Shown piece after piece: positions 47,405 through 60,345 of a DNA stretch of 64,000 bases; position 1 is the first letter of the stretch, and every line of letters starts with the position of its first letter. A program made the position numbers and the translations under genes. The notes under the pieces are model-generated. The model had not been told where the DNA came from. It was given only the letters and a program-made list of their open reading frames with translations, and did no database searches. Source of the DNA: Trichoplax adhaerens (taxonomy: Eukaryota > Placozoa > Uniplacotomia > Trichoplacea > Trichoplacidae); assembly GCF_000150275.1 (NCBI RefSeq), contig NW_002060953.1:2168064-2232063 (forward strand), given 5' to 3'.

Positions 47405-50400
47405 ATGAGTAATAATCGTAAGAAGAAACCATTTATCATGGGTAAAAAAGTGAAAAATGATCATCAACAAGATCCCTCCAAGTTACAAGTTGTTGATCCA
47501 TTCGATTCTAGTTTACCTCTTCCATCTTTCAATACTTTTTATGCTTGTTGCTTGATAGCATGTCTTGCCATCGCTTGCTACATCAATAGCTTGCCCGGTG
47601 AATTTGTATTTGATGACGTGGAAGCCATTACTGGCAATCAAGATCTTTTACCCAATACATCCTTCTCCGCGCTATTTCAACATGATTTCTGGGGTACACC
47701 AATCGATTCTATTCATAGTCATAAATCTTATCGTCCATTGACTGTCCTATCGTTTAAATTGAATTCGATGATGATGGGAAAATTAAATGCTCAAGCATTC
47801 CATTGGGTCAACATTATTTTACACGCTATCATTTGTATCCAATATTATTTTTTCGCACGAACGCTCTTTACCGCTTGTATCCATCCTTTTCCACACGGTC
47901 AGCAAAGTCATGATGGCCAAACGATTTCAACGCCTTTACGTGCTCCTTTCCTAGCAGCCTTAATATTTACGATTCATCCAATTCACACAGAATGTGTAAG
48001 TACAACTATTTTCAACCTAGGATAGTAAAATAATAATTCCATCCTTGTTTTTTATTGATGACATTGCGCGATACTAATCCTTTTTCTATCTACCATTTTT
48101 CCTTCCGATGAATTGCTTTCTTTTCACTTCGACATCCTGCCTATGCCCTTAGGTGGCTAGTATCGTGGGTCGAGCAGAGTTATTAGCAGCCATCTTTTAT
48201 TTTCTTGCTTTCTCGTCCTATCAACGTAGCCTACAAACAGAATTTGGTAAGACCATCTCTTTTTCTTTTCAATACTCCATTTGGACATGTTACATCATCT
48301 CCATTTCGCTTAGTAGTCAAGAGACATCACCATACGTTGTTTACATAATTCATGCAAGCATGATTGATTGATATTTGATTACTATCAATACGTAGATGAA
48401 GATGGCCGTCCACAACGTGTACAATGGAGTTATCAAATTTTAACGTTGATCTTTGCAGCAATCGCTATGCTGTGTAAAGAGCAAGGCATTACTATTATGG
48501 TAAGACAAAGTGATTGATGACAACCTGAAAGAGGAGAAGGATTATTTAAATGCACTCTCTTTCTCTCGTTTAGGGATTTTGTCTAGTTTATGATCTACTT
48601 ATTAATTGCCGATTCCATCCTTTCCTAATCTTTCGGTCCTCTTCCAGCTACTCTTCCATGGTAAGTTCTATTATTGAAACTTGGTAAATTATATTATCGA
48701 TTTGTCAAGGTTCTTCCTCATATAGCATTGTCCATCAAACACTGTACTTCTCATTGAATAATAACATTTCCATTATGGCAGAACGAGAAGCAAAACTCAT
48801 GGGTTCGATCTTTACTCTATCGTGCACTATTCGTTCTATTGGGGACTAGTTCTGCTATATACTTTCGCTATTTAATTATGAAATCTGGACCACCCCAATT
48901 CCGTCCCAGTGATAATCCAGCATCCTTCGAAGAATCACGATTCATTCGTGTAAGTTCCACAATCATAAGTCATTATTTGAATACAAGATCGGCCATTTTT
49001 TGTAATGCTTTAACTCGATGTTATTTAGATGCTTAATTACAACTATATCTACACCATTCATGCATGGCTGTTAATTAGCCCCAATTGGCTATGCTTTGAC
49101 TGGTCTATGGGTTGCATCCCATTAATCAAGACTGTTTTCGACTATCGTTGTCTATTTCCAGTCTTATTTTGGATTATCGTGGCGATTGTAATTTGCTCTA
49201 ACTGCAGCTCTAATAAACCAAGTTCCAGGTAGGTCTATGTATGAACTTCCTCTATGTAAAGTACAAAAAGCTCGTCCAAACAGGTCCAATTGGTTGTCAT
49301 TTCCTTTACCAATGTCAACATCGTCAATAAAATAGAAAAAGAAATTATGTATAGATCCTATTCTAACCTATACACTCGACCAAGAATTAGAAGTGGCATA
49401 CAACACTCTACAAGAAGATGTATGCATTCATTAGGGTTTAATAACAGTAGTTTTTGAGCCATATTGATGGAACTATGAAATTATTAAAGCCGTAGTGATA
49501 TGATTGCTACGATACCTATTCTAAAAGGAGCTCATACAGTAGCCTTCAGCAAGGTTTATGGATTATTTCAATTTTATTATTACCTATATTAACCACGCTG
49601 ATGGCACAATGAAGCTTGTAAAACCGCGGCTATCTCGTAAGCGTATTCTAAAGGGAAATTTTACAGTAGTTTTCAAAATGATTTATTATGTAGATTATTT
49701 AAGTTTAATTATCATCTATCGTGTCCCTTATTAATGGCACGATTAAGTTTGCAAAGCTGTAGCTACATTATTGCGAGTAAGCATATTCGAAAGGGAAATT
49801 CAAGAATTAGTCTTGAAGATGATTGATAGGGAAATTATACGGTAGTCTTCAATATATTGACTATTAAAGTTTAATTACTTTCTATATTCCACGATATAGA
49901 TGTCATGATAAAGAATGTAAAACTATTGCTTTTTTATTGTAAGGCATTCTTTTGCTATGGCCAAGTAAAACGGAAGTTTTTAAGTTAGAATGATCAATGG
50001 CTATTTTTAGATTTTAGAAGATTCGTTCTCTAACTAGTCTGATACTAAATTAAGGCATAATCGCTGACAATAAAAGAAAATACCACCCTGGAAATGATAT
50101 TCAAGAACATGCCATGCATGTAAAAGCGGCTCTAGCACCCTTTTTGTTAGAAAAAGATATTAATTATTACACCGAAGAAATAGCGTGAAAATCATCAAAA
50201 CATGATACAAAGGCTTCCAAGACGGCCGATATTTAGGGCAAAGATTTTGACAAATCTTTGCGAATTTATGACAAAATTTTTTTTATTTAATTTTCTTTCT
50301 CTGACAATGAAGTGGATTTTGTATTAAGAAAGTTTTCGTATTCGTTTTTCATTTTACACAATACCTTATGGTTAATTGTTAGCAAAAAATTTTCCATTTT

Positions 50401-53400
50401 TAGTCATACTTGCCTGAAGGCGTTTCTTTCAATATTTTGTTCCACTGGTAACTTAGATCGTATACAATCCTTTTATCGTATTTGCTTATCATCTGGTATT
50501 TTTTCTTTGTTTGTTGGTATAGCGATAATCTATCTTGAAATGACTGACGATTTTCTTATTTACTATTATACCGATGCAAGGATCGTATTAATTTCCATCC
50601 CAACTGTTTACTACTAAAATTTTTATTTTTACTTTTCTAATTTGAAAAGTGAAATTGTTTCTCGGCATTCTTAAGAGCATTAAACAACTAACGATACAGT
50701 AGAAATTTTATTTTTAAAACATCACCATTTTAATATATAAGGAATAACTTGCATAGCTTGAGTAACTGGCCATTCGTACACCGATTTTACTTAATGAATA
50801 TTTTTCATTATTACAAATTTTCAATTCAAGAATAAAATGCGGGTAAGAGTGATTTTCCACTCGTACAATCAATTTCATGCTAAAAAAATAGTTCAATTGT
50901 CACAATTTTAAATTGAAAAGCAGAATGTGTAACAAGCGCGATTAACAACTGTCGTTACTGATTGTAAGCTAGAGAATATTTGTTTATTAGGCCTGGTGCC
51001 GATGATACAATATTAATTAATTAATGATAATTAATTGATCAGGCGCATAAATTCTCCATTACATCATAAACAAAGCTGCATCAAACGTTACCTGCAGTTT
51101 TAGCATTAATTGTAGTCGGAAAATAATTTTAAAAGGGCGCCTACTGATTTTTGCAAAGTTGTTTAACTGAAGAAGAAATTGTATAGCAAAAGCGATTACG
51201 CTCCCATACGTCTGCTTTTGACTAAATAATATTTAACGGAATATTCATATTTTTTCTACAGTAAGAAATAAGCTTGGTTCTTAAGCTCTTCTTGCCAATA
51301 TGAGAAAAGATCTAACAATTAAGAGTTCTGTAGCGTAAAGAAAGCAAAAATTATGCATTGTCGCAGTTTGTGAGTCCCATGATGCCAACCAGGAAAATCG
51401 CTTTAAATTATGAATTCTATTACGTAGTTTGTAACTCCCTCCGGTATTTTGCTTCACTTCACTAGCAGTATAGCATCATTTTAACAGCATAAATGCAATC
51501 AAATGATCACGATCTCTCATTCTAGGATAGAACTAATAATGCAATTTGGCGTAGTACAGCATCATCCATTTTAACCTCTAATTTTATGCTACTGTGATAA
51601 GTATGCAAGATCGAATAGTATAGACGAATCTCAGGGTGCATAACATTACCCCACCCCCACTTTTACACTCTATTAAAATTTGAAAACTTTTTGTAGAGAA
51701 TTGATATCAATCCAATTCTCAAATTTATCACTGATTCGATTCATCGCTGTTATATCGCTGATATGTTCAAAACTATTTCTGATCGATACTTTACCTATGC
51801 TTTTTATTTATCTTCAAGAGTACTTCTACTACTAAAGGATAATTAAAACTATTGATATTGAATCTAACAATAAATTCTTTTCATATCTATGTGCAAGACT
51901 GATCAATATATCTCTGGCGTGTGCAATTATTCCATTTATTCCTGCGTCCAATATTCTATTTCGAGTTGGTTTTGTCATCGCTGAAAGAGTTTTGTATCTG
52001 CCCAGCGTTGGCTACTGTATTTTGCTAACTTACTCATTTTGTGTCTTAAGTCGGAGAGAAGGTTTAAATAAGGTAAACTTGCACTAGATTAACAAAGTTT
52101 CAAATGGTGATATTGCACAATAAAATGCGGTGTGAAATTCTTTCTTACAATTTTACGCTAATACACATTTTTGGGGTCAATTCTAATAGGCAATTTTGGC
52201 TGGAATTGTTGTATTATTAATCGGATATACATGTAAAACTGTTAAGGTATTTCACTGTAGTAGATTTTTGTATAAGAGAAAGATTCTGATTATGAAATAA
52301 CAATTAATTATTAAGTAAAACTATTAATCTTATTTTGCAATTGGTAGAGAAATACGCAATGGCTGAATAGTGAAGCACTCTTTGTTTCTGCATTGGATAT
52401 TTGTCCACTTAATGCCAAGGTAAGGATATCCAATTTGCTCTGGTCATACTTTGCTTAATTTTTAACTTGTCAAAAGAGCATCAAAGTATTCATCAAGCTA
52501 TCGTTGGGTGTTTTAATTGTACAAAGGTTCATTATAATATCGGCAAAGTATATAGCGATTCTGGTAAGGAACTACTGGCAGAAGAATATTATCGCAAAGC
52601 AATCAGGTAATGATTTTAATTGCAATCATTTGGATATATTAAGAGTCGCTATAAAACGTCCATGGATCTTTACAGTCTAGAGCCAAATTATGAACAAGCA
52701 TTGAATAATTTAGGAAATTTACTAAAGGTACAGTGCCACAGTAAAAATGATGATGTCTTCCTGATGATTTCACACTATCGAAATATTCTAATACATGAAG
52801 GGTATTTCACCGATTGACTCATTTTGATAGGATCGGAAAGCTTTCGATGAAGCGGAGCAATACCTAAAAAGAGCAGTCCAACTAAGGTTAAACTGAGCAA
52901 TCATTGCTACTTTTACTATTTTCTTACCTAATCTAATCTAGTAGTGACATATTCAAGCTAATCAAGCAGAAAGTGATAAGATAGCTTAATCGGACATTTA
53001 AAATTACTTGCGATACAGGAAAGACTTTGCAGCTGCATGGATGAATTTAGGCATCGTTCAATCAGATCTTGGAAAGTTCAAGGTATAGAGTGGCCCGGCA
53101 TTTTATAAACGGATCAGGAAACGTATATTTAATTATGACACCTAATCTGATCATTATTCCACATTAGGAAGCTGAAAATAGCCTTCGAACTGCCACCGTA
53201 CATCGGTCATACTATCCCGATGCGTATTATAATTTGGGAAATTTGGTATGTCAGTCTTAAGTCCTCATCTTGCTAGTTAAATATTACGTGATTTGATTAT
53301 TTTTTAATTTTATATGTTCAGTATATAGCTACTAATGAATTGAGTAAATCAGAAGCCGCTTTTATTAAGGCCATTTCACAAACAGAGCATCATAAACTAG

Positions 53401-54236
53401 CTTGGAATAATTTGGTTCTAATGCTATTCAACACCGGTAACGTGTAGATTTGGATTTTATAAAGTCAAAAAATATTCCTTCGGCATTATTAGCATATTAT
53501 AATTCGCTATCAGTCAGCCCTGATACTACGGCACTAAGTATCGAAATATATTATCCGTAATCCATTCAAATCATTTGTTTACAGGCAATTTGGAAAGAGC
53601 TGAAAGATATGCCAGAAGAGGAATCCAAGAAAATGCAAACTTTTCAGAAATGCACCATTTACTAGGCAATGTTTTAGGCAAGCAAAAGAAATACAAGGTA
53701 AGAGAAGGTATAATCGCTCCAAGTTAAAGTTAAGCCTGTAGATATTGATAATACATTTCTACTTACTACGATAGGAGGCAATCCATCATTTCGAACTGGC
53801 CATGTTGAGTCATCCTGATGATCCCGCATTATACGCTAATTTAGGTAAACATTATTTAGATGTAGTTATTGCAAGATTAAGAACCAAACAAACGTATAAA
53901 TAATCTATAGCAAAATATATAAAATGGTGTTTGCTAAAACCTATGATTTAATTCGGTGCATACTTATGGTAAAAAATGGAAATAAATCTGTTAAAATGAT
54001 GCTACTAGCTTTCAATCCATTATGCAAAGTAATATTTTATGATTATTAACATGACATAGCATGAAGCTTAATTTCCACCTTACTAATATTTCCTAATAGG
54101 AGTTGTTTATCATTTAAACCAAAACCCTACGCAGGCGGAATTTTATTACAAGAAAGCACTTTCAATAGACCCAAATTTTAAAACTGCTCGTGACAATATC
54201 AGCAAATTAAAGCGTGAAAAACCCAATGTAGGATAA
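47405..54236 (+). CDS. TMTC4: TMTC4: ER protein O-mannosyltransferase with TPR repeats
   Basis: Eighteen exons: 47405-47995, 48153-48246, 48396-48499, 48574-48660, 48782-48949, 49029-49228, 51898-52072, 52190-52246, 52348-52419, 52527-52606, 52676-52727, 52831-52886, 53019-53082, 53168-53245, 53322-53436, 53585-53697, 53775-53844, 54100-54236. The frame is 2313 bp, 770 residues (human about 740). A cytosolic basic N-terminus leads to a first helix and the lumenal acidic pair in GEFVFDDVEAI (Asp70-Asp71), as in GT-C glycosyltransferases. Then KSYRPLTVLSFKLN, VGRAELLAAIFYF, MLCKEQGITI, CFDWSMGCIPLI and AERVLYLPSVGYC. From about residue 493 come TPR units (CPLNAKVHYNIGK, AAWMNLGIVQ, YPDAYYNLGNL, GNVLGKQKKYKEA) that match TMTC4 best within TMTC1-4. 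The family O-mannosylates cadherin domains in the ER. The first in-frame ATG after an upstream stop is used. Confidence 0.94.
49229..51897 (+). other. Long TMTC4 intron 6 with a worn repeat
   Basis: At 2.7 kb this is the longest intron in the gene; the others are 70-250 bp. Between about 49450 and 49950 a unit of roughly 145-180 bp repeats: GATGGCACAATGAAGCTTGT / AATGGCACGATTAAGTTTGC, followed by GC(G)TATTC(T/G)AAAGGGAAATT. The rest is AT-rich without exons. Confidence 0.6.
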
Positions 54237-57200
54237 CTATAAAAGAACCATCAAAGCTATTAATGCTACAGCTATAGTTTTGTTTTTTTTATAACCTTGT
54301 AATGTACTATTAAACTGTATTGTCTACTCTGGCCTAGGTCGGATTTGATTTCAATTTAACAGAACTAAAATGAAGTTTATGAAAGCAATGATTCAATATT
54401 AAATCTCTAGTTAGCTTTGAGGAAAGTTTAGATAGTGTATGATATAATATGTTATACCTTGTTAGTCTTCTACAAGATCAACAATTTCGGCTGCATTTAT
54501 TGATTTGATTTCGAGTAAGCAGGACTAAAGTGAAATGTATGAAAGCAGTGATGCTAAATCTGTATCAAGTTTTGAAGAATGATTAGATAGTGTACGATAA
54601 GCTATATTATATCTTAGTCTCCCACAAAATCAACTGTTTCGGCTGCGTTTATTAATTTATATCTAGATTTAAATTTTGCACCAATTCGACTTCGTATTTT
54701 TTTCTATTTTATAACTCTTCTTCTGTAATGTAAAAATTTCTGCTCAAATTGTCGACTAATTGTACATTCAAATAATAATTTTAAGAGCTATAACTCTTTA
54801 AAAATTATATTGCAATAGATATTACAACCAAATCAAAGTTAATTTCACGGTTCAATCCAATATTGGGTTGCACTTGATATTTAATAGATTAATATCATTT
54901 CTCAATTTGACAAGAACAGTCATCGCCTTATTACGATATATGTGTATGTGTAATTATCTACTATAAATAAAATTTGACGATATTAAGATAAATCGAATAC
55001 GTATTGCAGTTATATAGCGTACATTCATGCTACCTAGAACTCTTAGATTACTAAAGTATTAAATTTTCGTAGCAATCTTAGAGATTATGTAATCTCAAAA
55101 TTAAATTATTTGTACATTCTTGCATTAATAGAGAAAGCTAGTAGACATCAAATTGACCTTAACATAAATTTAGCATTAGTTGCAGAACCGTAGATGGCAA
55201 TTTCAAGGCAATTATTGTTGCACACACTTTCTTAAAGTGCACGTATGCATAATACATATAGTCTTCATATATTACACTGCTGCTTATCACTCAATAAACT
55301 TTACTTCTGATTAAATTAAATATTACGTAGCATTGCTTAACTTTTTCAGCTCTCTCTGTAACTTAATCAAATAATAGCAATGACCTTCAAAGATTTTACT
55401 GATTTCCAATTTTTAACCAATTTTCTTATTCATCGTAAAAGTTAAAATTTATCAAAACTATAATCATTAAAACATTAATTATAAAAAAAACGAGCAATTT
55501 GTTCATTTATTTTCATGCAATTTCAATTTCGATGAAATTTTAATGCTTATTCACTTTGCTAAGGTCATAAAATTTTTAGCAAGAATTTAATAAATGCTAA
55601 TCACAACATATGAAATAAAGAGTATAAAACGACTCTTCATGAAGTATTTGAAGACAGTATTTTGGAACAGATATATGGATTTAGTTTCAGTTTAGCTAGG
55701 CAGATCAAATATTTTCCTTTAGAGATTGACTTATTTTTGAAATTTTTTATTTTAGAAATAAAATATAGTCTGTAATAATAGATGCGCTCGTATTTTGCTA
55801 GAATTATCTCAGCGATCAATATTAATAAACATTAATATTTAGTACCATACACTGTAGATGGATTTGTAAGGGAAAATCCTCTAAACTATAATGATCATAT
55901 TGCTTTACTAATTTAATATGGGAATTAGGAGTAGCTGATGATTATTGAACTTTCTTTCGGTACTTGCACAGTTTCTTAGTTTATTAGGATGAAACTTAAA
56001 TTGCGATTGAATAGCCATACCTCTAATGTACATTACGCGAAATTCAATCAGAAAATATAAGGAGAAATAGTAGTTAAATTTTTTTGATTTTGATTTACTC
56101 TTTTGTGAAGAATGAACTAGGAAATAGACATCCAGCTCGTAAGTTCTCTTTAACGCGTACACTAACGATTTTTGATGGCGACTGAAGCTAAGCGCTGTGT
56201 CTTAGCCCGTTCTATTATTCCTAATATTTTCTTGATGTTTAATAGTGGCTGAATCCAGGTGATGTGCTTTAGATAGACGGTATTCAAGTTACTGTCTTCT
56301 TCTAAAACATAGCGGCTGAATAATGTACGGTTGATCGATTAAGTAATTTAATAAATATATTAATTGTCTCCTACAATTAAGTACTTTGTCGAATTTTACT
56401 CGAGAATATTAAGTCGAAATACCATTGACAAAATACCTGACTTACATACTTATACTGTAGGGCATATAGGCATTAGTAAAGTACGATAACTTTTATCATT
56501 ACATATAATCAGCTGCATTATTGCAAAATGATATTTTATTTCTAATATAATCTTATAGAAGTGAACGATACTGAAATACTTTAAATAATTTCTTAAATAT
56601 ATGATTAACAAGGCAAAATATGCTATCAAGGGCAAGTGCTGTATCACCACTATAAAAAAAATCATTAAAAATACCAAAAATGTCAATAGATCAATATTGT
56701 AACATATTTTACCTATTATTAGTAATTCTTATTTAATGATATTGCAAATGCACCCGAAAGTTTCTACTGTCAATAGTTACGGTAAGATAGCCTTAGTGCT
56801 ATAATTTCCTGCAAAGTAATCAACATATTTCAATCTTTCAGCATCTCAATCAAGAAAACAAAATCGCTGTCCTGTTCGGTAAAGAAGTCTTGATTGTTTG
56901 CTGAATTTAGCTAAATCTACGTATGTTATTATAAAACTAATGTTATGAAATTGAGCATGCTATCTAGTCGTTTAAGATTTTTTACTGTACCGCCGCAAAA
57001 AGAATTTCTTACGCTGAAAATGACAGTAAAAAAAGAATATCAATTTTACAGGAATTACTCTATTTTAAATTATTTTAAATTCGATACAGTAACTATACCA
57101 AGTTTAATTATTTTATTCTAGTAAAGAAAATCCGTTAATTAGATCCTAAGAAGATAAGATGCCGGCATGTATTGAACCTACAATAAATGCATAGGGATAA

Positions 57201-57464
57201 AAATCAACTGCTCATCTGGTAGAAATCAAACGAAGAAAATCATACAAACTAGGCTACAAGCTAATCAAAACAGATATTGTATTCGCATACATTTTTGGTT
57301 AAGTTTCATAGAAAACTTTTTTAGTCAGAAACAGTATTGCCGTAAGTGAAGTACTAAAGTGCTATCGCTAAATGAGCGTAAAAGCTAATTTGATGAACCT
57401 TGTTTTAATGAATAATTAGCCTTCTGATTTAATAGATTAGATACTTTACAATCAAGATCAACAG
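54237..57464. other. Intergenic between TMTC4 and the orphan membrane gene
   Basis: No gene seen. 54339-54500 and 54501-54660 are two diverged tandem copies of about 155 bp (TTGATTTC...ACTAAAATGAAGTTTATGAA with TTGATTTC...ACTAAAGTGAAATGTATGAA; both end in TTTCGGCTGC(A/G)TTTATT). The remainder is very AT-rich. Confidence 0.6.
54339..54660. repeat. Two-copy tandem repeat of about 155 bp
   Basis: The copies share GATTTGATTTC, ATGAAAGCA(A/G)TGAT, TTAGATAGTGTA(T/C)GATA and AATCAAC/GATCAAC ahead of the TTTCGGCTGC block, in the same order. It begins about 100 bp after the TMTC4 stop, so it may lie in the 3' UTR. Confidence 0.75.
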
Positions 57465-60345
57465 ATGGATCATAAGTTTAAATCTCTATTTTGGGCTGCA
57501 GTTATTTTGCATATCCTAGTTATTCAAGCTTCAAGCTTTCATGCAGCCGAAGACTGTGATAAATCTGATACAGATAACTGTACTTTGGATTGGCAAATTT
57601 CAGAAATGCAGCAATTTTCCGATCAAATACGTCTTAATGGATACATTGTCGTCCATTTCGAAATACCTCATGATATTTCCTGGAATGATAATGTGACATA
57701 TTATTGGGCAAAATCAGGCTTTGCTAATCTCGTACCTTCTGTAACATCAGCAGAAGCGGTTATTATGTCTGGTGGCTTATTACTATTATTCCATGGTACA
57801 TTCCATATTAACATCAGCATTCCTTCTCATAGCTGCTGCCATACTCTCCCAGATAATTGCAAAGGCCAAGCTATAACTAGATCCTTGCTCAAGCTTGCTG
57901 ATATGCACGATAAGGAATCTTATGTATGCTCTTGCCCAGTTTCACGAAGAGGTCATCAAGCTATTACTGGAAATTGCCGATGCTGCAAAGCTTCCACCGA
58001 CAGCGACCAATTGATGTGTACATTGATTCCACGGATAGGACAACATTCGACAACCAAGGCTTATACTTGGCTGACCTTTATCTTAAGTTTTGCATCAGCT
58101 TTCCATTTGATTCGAAAGTTGATTCTGGAAATTCACGATGATTTAGACTTTCGAATAGATCCCAAGTAAATATTAATATTAATCAACTTTTGTTACTGGG
58201 CTTGCATATGCAAGATTGCTCTCGGCACTTTCGAATTTAACACTAAATACGAATATCCCAAATTCTATATCAGAAATCTAGAAATGTTAACTGTTAGCCA
58301 AGGCTCTGAGAATTAAAATCACAATTTGAACTAGCTTATTTGCATAATTATGCTTCTTATAAGATCAATTAGCAGTCTTATTTTCAGATAATTTCTAGTA
58401 CTAAGTGCACGAAATGTGCATTCCACGGTCTTTCAACAGAAAATCCAGAAATACACATATCTCAATAAATTTACAAAAAATTAAAATGACGCAATAAAAT
58501 TTAATAGTGAAAATTCAGTAATACTGACAATCATGTAAATTTATAAGAATAAGATTGTGCAATTAGTTTAATTAATTGATGATTGAATAGAGTAATGATC
58601 ATTTTATTTTTGGTTCTAGGTCAAAAGTGAAAAAATCTTCGTTAATCTTACTGACTATTCGTCAAGCAACAAAAATCTTTATTCAGGAAATTAAGAACAA
58701 CATTAAACAATTACTTGAAAGCCATCCAGGAATAATCTATCTTATACCTTTTATAATTGTCATGTTTTCCTTTCCTGCGGCTTTATTGCAATATCTCTGC
58801 TATGATCTTTCTATTCAAGAGTTTGACAAGGACTTTCGAGAAAATTACATTACATTCATTATCATTACTGTTGCCTTTGTAGCCGGCTACTATGTGCTCA
58901 TGATGTTATTGGTAGGACGTATAAAATATAAAACATTAAGTTTCCTTATGGCCTCATTTAATTCAGTCTTTTCTTCAAAAAGAAATCTTAATGTTAAGAA
59001 ATATATCGAAGCAAAAGAGCATATGCTTTGGAAATTTATATCTGGACAATTACAGTTAAGCCAGAAAATGCTAGATCTCTTAGCTTGGATACCAAGATTA
59101 ATACTAGTGCCATTAGCGCATCTCCTAGCCAATTTTACTCCTTTTACTTATATTCTATCATTAAGGCAAAAGTTTTCTGAAGTTATTACTTCCACTTATA
59201 AGAATGATGTCCTGAAGCAAGCTGTTTCCAAAGCTGGACACCGTTTTATTATCTTTCTATTTATAAATTTAATTTTCTTGGCTCCATTTCTACAATTTGC
59301 AGTACGTTTTTCGTTGACTGTTGGAACAATCTTAGCGTCGCAAGGAAGTTATTTCTTGTCCCTATTAGCACCTTTTATACCATTTTTGTTAATTCTACGT
59401 AAAGAAGCGAAGAAAGCGTATAAAGCATCTGTGTTGAAGTATAATCTAATCAAAAAATGTTATCAACACCTTCAGGAGCTACTCAAGAAAGACAACTTCT
59501 ATAGATGCTTAACTTTACAGTTTAAACAAGCGAAATCACTTAAGCAAAAAGATCTTGATAAATTTATCGAGATAGAGCAATCAGAGATAGACAACACAAT
59601 AAAACCTTACTTAGAAAAGCTTTATAGCGAAAATAGAGAGAAGCCAGAAAATTTAGATAACAGCGACCTAGTTCAGATTTCCAAGCTCTGTATTTATCCA
59701 TTCCTTTACATCGATGATCAAAAAATAGAGCAAAAGAATAAGACAGAATCAGATTGTAAATATGGTTTACATTTTATTGCTGTAATCAGCGGAGAAGAGG
59801 CGACTGCTAACAGTAATGACAAAATTATCAAACTTGATTCAATCTTTGATCGTATGGAGACTTCCACACAAGAAATTATCACCCATTCGTTATTAACGAA
59901 AGTCTTTGCAGGGTATGGCGGAGGTATTATGGCTATCACAAAGGACAGCTATCATGACATCGAAAAACTTTTTGGTGGAGAGTATCATCACCTATTGCAG
60001 TTTATTATACAGCATTTACATATGATTGCTATTTCCCTCATTCATCTATTAGGCCTGTACTTGTATCATAAGGAAGCTGGCCAAAATCCTAGTCTAAGCT
60101 CAACTCTGTCTGTTTTACTAACTTCTCATACATTTATGCAAGGTGCTAAAGCATCGATTCAAGACGGTAAAACCTTGCTACATTCAGATGACATGTGCCA
60201 ACAAATTGAACACGAAATCATAAAATATATCTTTCACTTAGCTGAGAAAGTGGAGTCTTTATCTAGTAAGAAAGCATTAGAAACTACCACCCCAACAAGC
60301 CGGAACAAACAATGTCATGACGATCAAGCCGCAAATAATGCTTAG
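57465..60345 (+). CDS. Unrecognised 808-residue multi-pass membrane protein
   Basis: Two exons, 57465-58165 and 58620-60345, joined by GTAAAT...TTCTAG (AA plus G makes Lys234). A signal peptide (FWAAVILHILVIQASS) is followed by a Cys-rich ectodomain of about 180 residues with N-glycosylation sites (NCT, NVT, NIS) and clusters such as HSCCHTLPDNC and CRCCKA. A first helix lies near 205-222. Further hydrophobic segments are near 270-292, 310-335, 384-406, 443-464, 465-495 and 692-716. A charged cytosolic-looking block (about 500-620) and a Ser/Thr tail (TTTPTSRNKQ) complete it. The second exon has an unbroken frame of 1.7 kb, unusually long for this window. I recognise no family. A decayed partial copy at 63518-63884 suggests a small multigene family. 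Joining rests on phase and splice signals. Confidence 0.8.

Noticed and set aside
47071-47439. 122-codon minus-strand ORF opposite the TMTC4 start
   Set aside because: Shadow of the TMTC4 5' exon with no motif of its own.
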